The translations under genes and the position numbers were made by a program. Shown here piece by piece: positions 61,501-64,000 of a stretch of DNA of 64,000 nucleotides. How positions within the stretch are numbered: position 1 is the first letter of the stretch; each line of letters starts with the position of its first letter. The notes beneath the pieces are model-generated. The model searched no databases. It was not told the origin of the DNA and saw only the letters and a list, made by a program, of their open reading frames with translations. The stretch lies in assembly GCA_033675545.1 (NCBI GenBank), contig JAWDGP010001472.1, positions 289,001-353,000 on the forward strand. The letters run 5' to 3'. Origin of the DNA: Elysia crispata (Eukaryota > Mollusca > Gastropoda > Plakobranchidae).

Positions 61501-62968
61501 TGCAATAAGGCTTCAAGAGAGAAAGGAGTTAGGCCCACCCCCACCCCCCTGCACACTTGTAGGACATTCCTGATCTGTCATCCACATTCTTTTTTTTAAC
61601 TCTCTTTCTCTATGTATTCTGATAATTCGATTTTCAGATAATTCAAAGTCCTTTATTTATCCGAATGACTTCGAAATAAGCGGACTCGGCTGTATGTTTA
61701 ATCAATCATTAATGCATAACCTATTGTTTTGCATCAGCTCTGCTTTTACATGTCTCTGTTTTAATTCCTTAAGTTAAAGAGTTTTTACTCAAGTCAGTTA
61801 ATTTTTAAATTGGATTTTAATTGTGGTATTAAAAAGTTCTTTTGTTACCGCTTTATCTAGGCCCAACCCTGCTCATTAATCCTCAGGCCAGCTTTTTTCC
61901 CTTTACACTATGCAGCGGAAGTCTAATCTATATTTTTAGATATACTGACACTAAGCCAAAGGATGTGTGTGATACTGTAGACTGTGGACGAGCGGCATGT
62001 TGATATTTTTGTGTGTGTGTGTGTTTACAAAGGTGTCAGGAAGTGTTCAGGGTGCGCCCATCGCCCTTGCTTGCATTCAGTGCTGAGTCCTTTAACTTTA
62101 GGCCCTCGGATCAGAGCTTACAGCCCCACAGATCGAAATATGCTTTGCCGCGGATTGGGACGTGCTGTGCCCGCGGCACCCTGAGCCACTGGGCCTGATA
62201 CTTAATGGGTAGTAAAATATGGAGTATACCCCGGCACTACGATGAGGCTCCAATAAAGCCTTAGAATAGGGCTGTTTCAGATGAGATCTGACCCTACCCT
62301 GATCTCTGCAGTCTACACTCTGAGCAATATGGCACCCTAGCTTATGTCATAGAAGCTCAGGTTAGCGGGTGGAACCTTTGAACTCCAGCCCAAACTTCTC
62401 TGAAAATCAAAACATATTAATCACAGATAGAAAGGTGATCTTGCCGATTCACTTTACTTTGTCTACTCTACACCATGCACTAACAATTTTGACCTTGCCC
62501 TTTTTTTAGATCAGTTACTGAGGGGATTTTATTCTTGGCATTTTGACAATTCCAATTTTCCTTGGTGGCTGTAATGACACATGAAATAATCTATTATTGA
62601 GACTTGCAGATCATGGAGTATATTCCAGACATTGTGACCACAGCCACTTCTCTCTTGTGGCTATAATGTCATGTGTTATGTTTTTACAATGTGCTTGGCT
62701 TGCAAAATTATGACTTTTAGCTCACTCAGCACATGTTCATGTCAGGGTATTTTAGCTAAAAGTATTCTCTTTCTTTCTCCCAGGAATCAATCTAAATACA
62801 GCATTGATCAAGCAGTGTACAAACCCTCCAGACTTGGATAAGATGTTCCGCTTCTCTGCCATAACGCCACCTGATCTGGAGAAAATATTTAAAGGCAATT
62901 GCAAGAAGCGCTACAAGCAGCGGACAAGCTCTGCCATCTGGAACACCCCACCACTGAAACACTGTTAA
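28356..62968 (+). CDS. INCENP: INCENP, inner centromere protein (19 coding exons)
   Basis: Exons: 28356-28510, 30160-30309, 33529-34042, 35102-35170, 35847-36517, 37869-37997, 38677-38764, 42145-42187, 42461-42510, 44575-44646, 47562-47708, 48564-48679, 50729-50896, 51056-51131, 51346-51551, 52703-52811, 55668-55894, 59846-59982 and 62784-62968. All introns are GT-AG and phases join to about 1,103 codons (human about 918). INCENP is the scaffold of the chromosomal passenger complex: its N-terminus binds survivin and borealin, its C-terminus binds and activates Aurora B at centromeres and the midzone. Seen here: an N-terminal helix (residues 1-50), MPKTPSAKNR as in vertebrates, a basic middle, a charged E/K/R helix (about 697-965), SDDSTDDEDAPKKKIPDWA and the IN-box with TSS motif. 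ATG 28356 is the first ATG after an in-frame TAA (28320) and has a good context (caaccATGg). The exon 9/10 junction is uncertain. All reading frames are intact, so this should be a working gene. Confidence 0.95.
29968..30105. repeat. 31-bp tandem repeat in intron 1, about 4 copies
   Basis: Units around 'ctctttgttcatcaaaatgg' plus 'artagaggaacc' repeat four times. The rest of intron 1 (28511-30159) has long T-runs (about 28797-28810, 28887-28907 and 29102-29128) and no gene. Confidence 0.75.
30160..30309 (+). CDS. INCENP: INCENP exon 2: MPKTPS motif
   Basis: The acceptor is 'tttttttttacag'. The exon reads SKKLEQMPKTPSAKNRMQNR and is followed by basic residues. MPKTPS.KNR is almost identical to vertebrate INCENP, and the TP is a likely CDK site. 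The donor GTGAGT leaves phase 2. Confidence 0.9.
30310..33528 (+). other. INCENP intron 2
   Basis: 3.2 kb of AT-rich sequence. The only recognisable content is the piggyBac-like fragment at 32690-32887. A TATA-like stretch followed by LTR-like wording at about 31975-32240 was not firm enough to call. Confidence 0.5.
32690..32887 (+). pseudogene. piggyBac-type transposase C-terminal zinc-ribbon fragment
   Basis: A 65-codon frame ending RVYYKRAVRRDTHYHCLRCP and then RGPELCLGGCFKHCHT. The pattern RRDTHY.C..CP..PELCL..CF..CHT matches the cysteine-rich C-terminus of piggyBac/PGBD transposases (consensus G.R.DT.Y.C..C...LC...CF..YHT). The first cysteine pair of the consensus is replaced (RVYYKR for C.VC). 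Upstream catalytic Asp regions are not visible. 'gtaaaggg|tta' near 33230-33240 might be a TTAA-adjacent end. It is a remnant inside intron 2. Confidence 0.5.
33529..34042 (+). CDS. INCENP: INCENP exon 3: basic, Ser-rich middle
   Basis: 171 codons from VEDQDDSECM to STKVDK, with the basic run KQRKGKK near the start (possible nuclear localisation) and a TRVR near the middle. The acceptor is 'gtttcttactcag', the donor AAG|GTAGTG, phase 0. There is no named domain and it is expected to be disordered. Confidence 0.85.
34043..35101 (+). other. INCENP intron 3
   Basis: AT-rich intron sequence, with a poly-A/poly-T run at about 34094-34120. Nothing else was recognised. Confidence 0.5.
35102..35170 (+). 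CDS. INCENP: INCENP exon 4: small TRTR exon
   Basis: 23 codons ending KQTRTRLRLKKQQE. The acceptor is 'attattatcatag', the donor GAG|GTAAGT, phase 0 on both sides, so it could be skipped without a frameshift. It carries the first of the TRTR motifs. Confidence 0.8.
35455..35800 (-). pseudogene. RTE-like LINE 3' fragment in intron 4
   Basis: On the minus strand, in broken frames: QHLMDCKE, FFSQVMRREKLEHLVTTG, EEMLDGITKRPKVGHVTHAL then KATRDRDAWKVTIANTKDQG and a stop at about 35470. This is the C-terminal end of an RTE-type ORF, the same family as the minus-strand remnant at 19330-20400. It lies antisense within INCENP intron 4. Confidence 0.75.
35847..36517 (+). CDS. INCENP: INCENP exon 5: acidic/Ser-Thr region with three TRTR motifs
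   Basis: About 223 codons, starting KETSLETMTCTETNVQEQ. Three repeats, STRTRTRLK, GRSTRTRARLQKEKE and VRKTRTRHRAQEKE, lie in the last third, separated by acidic serine-rich stretches. The acceptor is 'tttttgcttttgcag', the donor GG|GTAAGG, phase 2. Confidence 0.87.
36518..37868 (+). other. INCENP intron 5
   Basis: AT-rich intron. At 37116 'ttaaccctttcagtaaggag' looks like a TTAA-adjacent piggyBac-type end followed by a short palindrome (AAGGAGTACATTTACTCCTT), but no partner end was found. Confidence 0.4.
37869..37997 (+). CDS. INCENP: INCENP exon 6
   Basis: 43 codons (AEQATQKSAAAMENLSRPHF ... SGSPATPKCQASA). SP and TP sites could be kinase targets. The acceptor is 'gtgatttttacag', the donor AG|GTAAGA, phase 2 on both sides. 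Confidence 0.85.
38677..38764 (+). CDS. INCENP: INCENP exon 7
   Basis: It encodes RGSKRIIEHGRGLSPAPKRA and then RSNIGQELLV, and includes a basic PKRAR patch and an SP site. The acceptor is 'attatttctatag', the donor GTG|GTGAGT, phase 0. Confidence 0.82.
39058..39258. repeat. 32-bp minisatellite, left array, about 6 copies (intron 7)
   Basis: The unit is around 'attttacacacccttggttt' plus 'ctctcaatcat'. The same unit resumes at 41063. Confidence 0.85.
39259..41062. other. 1.8-kb unique sequence between two arrays of the same minisatellite
   Basis: Both edges cut into the repeat unit. The edges themselves are G+C-richer (39280-39400 and 40930-41050) than the AT-rich centre. I found no inverted ends, target duplication or coding frame, so it is either an unrecognised insertion or spacer. 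Confidence 0.45.
41063..41612. repeat. 32-bp minisatellite, right array, about 17 copies (intron 7)
   Basis: The same family as 39058-39258, with unit lengths of about 28-33 bp and more variation ('ttggtctctctcaatcattg' forms). Small open frames here are artefacts of the repeat. Confidence 0.85.
42145..42187 (+). CDS. INCENP: INCENP exon 8 (14 codons)
   Basis: It encodes RAQPLSTSSPIKNL, with acceptor 'ttctgtttctgcag' and donor CTGG|GTAAGT. The strong splice sites and fitting phases support a real micro-exon. The STSSP wording resembles polo-box docking sites, but that is only a suggestion. Confidence 0.75.
42461..42510 (+). CDS. INCENP: INCENP exon 9 (3' end uncertain)
   Basis: It encodes VKSEQSSSSENPTVNKM. 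The acceptor is 'gatttttttatag'. The donor taken is ATG|GTAGAT (phase 0), which pairs with an exon 10 starting at 44575. The alternative donor CCTG|GTGTCT ends the exon at 42568 (phase 1) and would pair with exon 10 starting at 44606. Both keep the frame. Confidence 0.6.
43690..44550. repeat. 37-bp tandem repeat, about 24 copies (intron 9)
   Basis: The unit is 'atcatgctctatcaaaatca' plus 'tagcccttagtgaagtt'. Copies vary around TAGTGAAGTT/TAGTAAAGTT and some are shortened. The array stops about 25 bp before the first exon 10 acceptor. Confidence 0.93.
44575..44646 (+). CDS. INCENP: INCENP exon 10 (5' end uncertain)
   Basis: It encodes MYNVSILFSSDESELRDTVP and then SAHR, with donor AGA|GTGAGT. 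Two polypyrimidine-backed acceptors compete: 'cacccttttcccag' (start 44575) and 'ttttgttttcctcag' (start 44606, beginning in DESELRD). Which is used depends on the exon 9 donor. Confidence 0.6.
45102..45640 (+). pseudogene. RTE-like ORF2 C-terminal fragment
   Basis: The frame reads RAAFGLLNKVWKDRNISRRT, LLYGSETWSLTKTL, LRRIMKIKWSDKVHNN, RRKWRWIGHRLRKP, GRGRPQTTWRRQVEEDM and RDKWKSVVCGLYPEIG, the usual C-terminal landmarks of RTE-type elements. The polymerase domain is missing through 5' truncation. It is a different family from the 13.2-kb copy. Confidence 0.88.
45581..45932. repeat. 44-bp tandem repeat, 8 copies, made from the LINE 3' end
   Basis: The unit, 'ataagtggaagtctgttgtt' plus 'tgtggcctataccctgagat' plus 'aggg', starts at 45581, 45625, 45669, 45713, 45757, 45801, 45845 and 45889. 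It covers the codons for KWKSVVCGLYPEIG. The copies are identical except TGG/CGG at two places. The motif GATAGGG stands before the first unit and ends each unit. Confidence 0.97.
47562..47708 (+). CDS. INCENP: INCENP exon 11
   Basis: 49 codons from APQPFRIKNGSRQGSGFFNR to FLRATPSPQRGPQ, phase 0 on both sides. The acceptor is 'tttttattgacag', the donor CAG|GTTTGT. This corresponds to the vertebrate segment just before the coiled-coil, which also carries FL..., TP and basic residues. Confidence 0.82.
47771..48096. repeat. Higher-order minisatellite, three 109-bp A-B-C blocks (intron 11)
   Basis: The unit 'tattgaggtatatcytctat' plus about 16 bp comes in three forms: A (36 bp, ...ccgcctaa), B (37 bp, ...gtcttatcttctatcagtgc...) and C (36 bp, ...tcagccyaa). 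The order A-B-C repeats three times, and worn units continue after the MITE to about 48420. Confidence 0.85.
48094..48315. mobile_element. 216-bp MITE with TAA target duplication (intron 11)
   Basis: The element spans 48097-48312 and has long inverted ends: GGCCGATCCCAGCGTAGCTC on the left against GGCCGGTCCCAGCATAGCTC from the right complement, continuing CTGTARCATCTGGCCYAGCT. TAA flanks both sides (48094-48096 and 48313-48315). The size, long inverted repeats and TAA duplication fit a PIF/Harbinger-type MITE. It has no ORF. Confidence 0.88.
48564..48679 (+). CDS. INCENP: INCENP exon 12: start of the charged helix
   Basis: It encodes NIFTMEQRKKHLAEKENKEK and on to KKKQDLEKRKR, an E/K/R-rich helix. 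The acceptor is 'actgttttttcatag', the donor AG|GTATAA, phase 2. Confidence 0.87.
49190..49228. repeat. (ATT)n microsatellite
   Basis: A trinucleotide run with two GTT interruptions, in intron 12. Confidence 0.9.
49380..49626 (-). mobile_element. tRNA-derived SINE-like element (intron 12)
   Basis: On the minus strand, starting at about 49625: GCCAGATAGCTCACAATGTA, then about 35 bp later ATGTTCAATTC. The first resembles an RNA polymerase III A box (TAGCTCA-N-TGTAGA) and the second a B box (GTTCAANNC), at tRNA-like spacing. The acceptor stem does not pair, so it is a tRNA-like head rather than a tRNA gene. The right boundary of the body is a guess. Confidence 0.5.
50097..50691. repeat. 293-bp tandem duplication just before exon 13
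   Basis: Copy 1 (about 50097-50392) and copy 2 (about 50393-50691) share nearly the whole sequence, for example 'gtttggcgaatttgtgattt' and 'cagattgtgtctgctaccrt'. Differences are substitutions and few-base indels. Copy 2 ends about 38 bp before the exon 13 acceptor. Confidence 0.9.
50729..50896 (+). CDS. INCENP: INCENP exon 13: charged helix
   Basis: 56 codons starting DREERFQKVAALRQEQEEKK. The alternating E and K/R blocks are typical of the single alpha helix of INCENP, which binds microtubules in vertebrates. The acceptor is 'tgcacccccag', the donor AG|GTGACC. Confidence 0.88.
51056..51131 (+). CDS. INCENP: INCENP exon 14: charged helix
   Basis: It encodes QRKQMEADFRRKQEEEERHK and KILEQ. 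The acceptor is 'ttttctgtttccag', the donor CAG|GTAAGT, phase 0. Confidence 0.88.
51346..51551 (+). CDS. INCENP: INCENP exon 15: charged helix
   Basis: 69 codons starting EEEARQQEALFLKKRKHEEL. The acceptor is 'cttatccactcag', the donor AG|GTGAGC, phase 2. Confidence 0.9.
52703..52811 (+). CDS. INCENP: INCENP exon 16: charged helix
   Basis: It encodes ENQLLQERLERERLEKEKKA and ends EEMERLKQM. The acceptor is 'ctttgctcatacag', the donor ATG|GTAAGA, phase 0. Confidence 0.9.
53300..53530. repeat. About 60-bp tandem repeat, 3-4 copies (intron 16)
   Basis: The unit around 'gaacaacaaacggggcagac' and 'gtggtttaagccttctattt' repeats at about 53358, 53412 and 53471. Intron 16 is otherwise 2.9 kb of AT-rich sequence without recognised features. 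Confidence 0.75.
55668..55894 (+). CDS. INCENP: INCENP exon 17: end of helix and linker
   Basis: The helix (EQERLYLREQELQKQKEMAA) gives way to a Gln/Thr/Asn-rich linker (NQKQQQHTPASGQAPPNILN). The acceptor is 'gccttttctgcacag', the donor AACAG|GTTAAT, phase 2. The 3' part of this exon is duplicated downstream as a dead copy (55945-56089). Confidence 0.9.
55945..56089 (+). pseudogene. Dead tandem duplicate of the 3' part of INCENP exon 17
   Basis: This copy of 55811-55944 directly follows it. Coding wording is kept (GQVPSNILDTTQILNSNKIG, VVPNNR), but it has no acceptor, and the donor has changed from AACAG|GTTAAT to AACAG|ATTAAT. The following intron wording 'taatatcatactctt' is duplicated too. 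Confidence 0.88.
56830..56960. repeat. AGATCT-rich palindromic cluster (intron 17)
   Basis: Repeated TAGATCTAGATCT and GATCTAGATT words, like those at 18170-18500. Confidence 0.7.
57026..58955 (+). pseudogene. Decayed hAT-like transposase (ZBED/FAM200-type) in intron 17
   Basis: Readable in several frames. In order: PLKKKIKGCQSFVLAKPHRR (57050 on); SIGKDLCCACSKTASIINEM and STYGSYDVGCTKLLELVV (57407-57600); FFYINNIPWANCIAIGSDDA then NVMAGN (57667-57750); GCPLHIIHIAAEKGAQ (57805 on, shifted frame); QLKRLKHASTRWLSTGICLE (57960 on); and a C-terminal dimerisation part LLTIRHSSSHGEHVFSYVRN then QTDQRSNLGHKLLESFLIVK (58770-58885). This order matches hAT-like domesticated or transposon proteins in which IPW.NC..IGSD.A..M and the HS..ER.FS..R end are conserved. 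Multiple stops and shifts are present; no inverted ends were found. Confidence 0.8.
59540..59835. repeat. About 57-bp tandem repeat, 5 copies, ending at the exon 18 acceptor
   Basis: The unit is around 'tctgaattttctctayattc' and 'aatgtgtgtcaccattgtct' plus 'agtcttatattctcttt'. The last unit runs into the polypyrimidine tract 'tatattttcttttgcag' of exon 18. Confidence 0.88.
59846..59982 (+). CDS. INCENP: INCENP exon 18: STDDE block and start of IN-box
   Basis: It encodes TSYEITPAKIYTSNSKSDYG then SDDSTDDEDAPKKKIPDWAM. This matches the vertebrate order CTSYQMTP ... NYGMDLNSDDSTDDE ... IPTWARG closely. The Trp of IPDWA lies in the Aurora-binding IN-box. The acceptor is 'ttttcttttgcag', the donor ATGG|GTCAGT. 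Confidence 0.95.
59983..62783 (+). other. INCENP intron 18
   Basis: 2.8 kb. It holds the MITE at 61214-61692, a G+C-richer block at about 60440-60690 of unknown nature, a short GT run at about 62010-62025, and a second G+C-richer block at about 62040-62260. No gene is recognised. Confidence 0.5.
61212..61694. mobile_element. 479-bp pogo/Tigger-like MITE with TA duplication
   Basis: The ends are CAGTTGAGTCC (61214 on) and the complement of GGACTCGGCTG (ending 61692), with TA on both sides. The subterminal sequence is rich in TTCGAA/ATAATTCGAA words on both arms. The CAG ends, TA target and size suggest the Tc1/mariner superfamily, pogo/Tigger group. It has no ORF. Confidence 0.72.
62784..62968 (+). 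CDS. INCENP: INCENP exon 19: IN-box and TSS motif
   Basis: It encodes INLNTALIKQCTNPPDLDKM, FRFSAITPPDLEKIF and KQRTSSAIWNTPPLKHC, stop TAA 62966-62968. In the family the IN-box wraps the Aurora B N-lobe, and phosphorylation of the TSS motif by Aurora B completes activation; all key positions are present (L-I-Q, F, DLE.IF, TSS.W..PP). The tail after IWNTPP is much shorter than in human. The acceptor is 'ttctttctcccag'. Confidence 0.95.
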
Positions 62969-64000
62969 CTGTGGAGTTCCGATTACCATGCCAACAACAT
63001 CACTGGTTTCTAAGAATTTATATCTGTTTTAAACTCTTTACTTAAAAAACAGTTTTCGATGACTCAAGACTTTTTAAATTCATTTAGGAAAAAAGAACTA
63101 ATAATCTTGATTTTTAAAAAGAAAACAACAAAATACAAAAACATGAAATTTGGAATGAATGAAGATGGTTTGATACAAAGTTTACAAGTGGAAACCTTCA
63201 TGGAAATCTTGACATCTATTAGCATCTTGAATCATGTGAATTGGGACGTAAAGCATCATATGAGAAGTTATGTCACGAACCTTCAGTAAAATGAGAGTTC
63301 ATGCTGTTTATGGGGAAAATTCTTAATTCTATTTTAAGAGTGGCATGAATTTTGTGTATGAATGATTGTTAGATGACTGTAGAATATGATCTGTCTCCAG
63401 TTTGTTGCTACTGTGCTACCCTGTGAGAACAAACAGAGCCTTGTTGAATAGTATTGAAGAATTAGTCGATTTCTCTTCATTTAGAAAATCAAGTTTCTAG
63501 GCTTTGTTCCTGGCCTGTATTTTTTTCATGTAGACTCCTTACACAATTTTCAAAACCATCCAATATTGGTTCACTAAATCAACAATCAGCCAAAAATTTG
63601 AAGAGAAACAAGAAAAGAATTGCACTCTAGAAGTAAGGGATCACAATAGTACGGCTTGTTAGATTTTGAATGTCAAGGATTGGTAGAGAAGGATCCAATA
63701 ATATTTTTGATTACATTGTAGAAGTCTGGGATCAGAAGAGACATGGCAAATGAAAATGGAGACCATAATCAAATTAAAAGGGCCTAGCTTCTGGGCTATA
63801 TTTGGATGAGTTTGTTCCCTCTTCTTATCAGACCAATCCTGCCTAAGATGATGATTGAATGGCATTGTAAGACTTCAGCAAAGAATCAACTGCTGATCCT
63901 TATCTTAAATATTTTTATCAAGTTAAACTTGATGAGTGAGATGCTGATAGATTGGATTAGGACCATCAGAAAAGTTATTTCATAGTCCTAGCATGTTGAA
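62969..64000 (+). other. INCENP 3' untranslated and downstream sequence
   Basis: No further gene is seen. No canonical AATAAA was found soon after the stop. The small open frames are AT-rich and featureless. Confidence 0.4.

Overview
The window is about 64 kb of AT-rich, intron-rich, repeat-rich animal DNA. Three things suggest a mollusc, most likely a heterobranch gastropod: an animal-type INCENP gene with GT-AG introns, several RTE-like non-LTR retrotransposons, and a decayed transposon that pairs an N-terminal RAG1-like zinc module with a transposase (this pairing was reported from the sea slug Aplysia as N-RAG-TP). AGATCT-rich low-complexity sequence also fits. The taxonomic call is inference.

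Layout. Positions 1-10 kb are non-coding: a 36-bp minisatellite (0.7-1.5 kb), a hAT remnant with terminal inverted repeats (3.4-4.5 kb), short tandem repeats (5.9-7.1 kb), the 3' end of a Ty3/gypsy element with its LTR (7.6-8.45 kb), an antisense LINE piece and a long CT run. At 10.6-11.6 kb a single-exon minus-strand gene encodes an ankyrin-repeat/SOCS-box protein. Positions 12.9-27.8 kb are an accessory, transposon-dense block: a 5'-truncated RTE LINE with target-site duplication (13.2-14.7 kb), a 1.1-kb inverted-repeat element carrying only a MADF-domain ORF (15.3-16.4 kb), compound microsatellites, a minus-strand RTE remnant (19.3-20.4 kb), the N-RAG-TP-like element (21.2-24.4 kb) and a nearly complete mariner (26.1-27.4 kb).

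From 28.36 to 62.97 kb one plus-strand gene fills the window: INCENP, the scaffold of the chromosomal passenger complex. I reconstruct 19 coding exons, about 1,103 codons: a CEN-box N-terminus, a basic Ser/Thr-rich middle with repeated TRTR motifs, a long charged single-alpha-helix region and a C-terminal IN-box with the TSS motif that binds Aurora B. Only the exon 9/10 junction is ambiguous.

Its introns hold a piggyBac fragment, an RTE 3' fragment, split 32-bp arrays, a 37-bp array, an RTE 3' end whose last 44 bp is repeated eight times inside intact target-site duplications, a higher-order minisatellite interrupted by a TAA-flanked MITE, a tRNA-like SINE, a 293-bp tandem duplication, a dead partial duplicate of exon 17, a decayed hAT-like transposase and a pogo/Tigger-like MITE. 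No rRNA, conventional tRNA or CRISPR array was seen. All calls were made by eye, without database searches.
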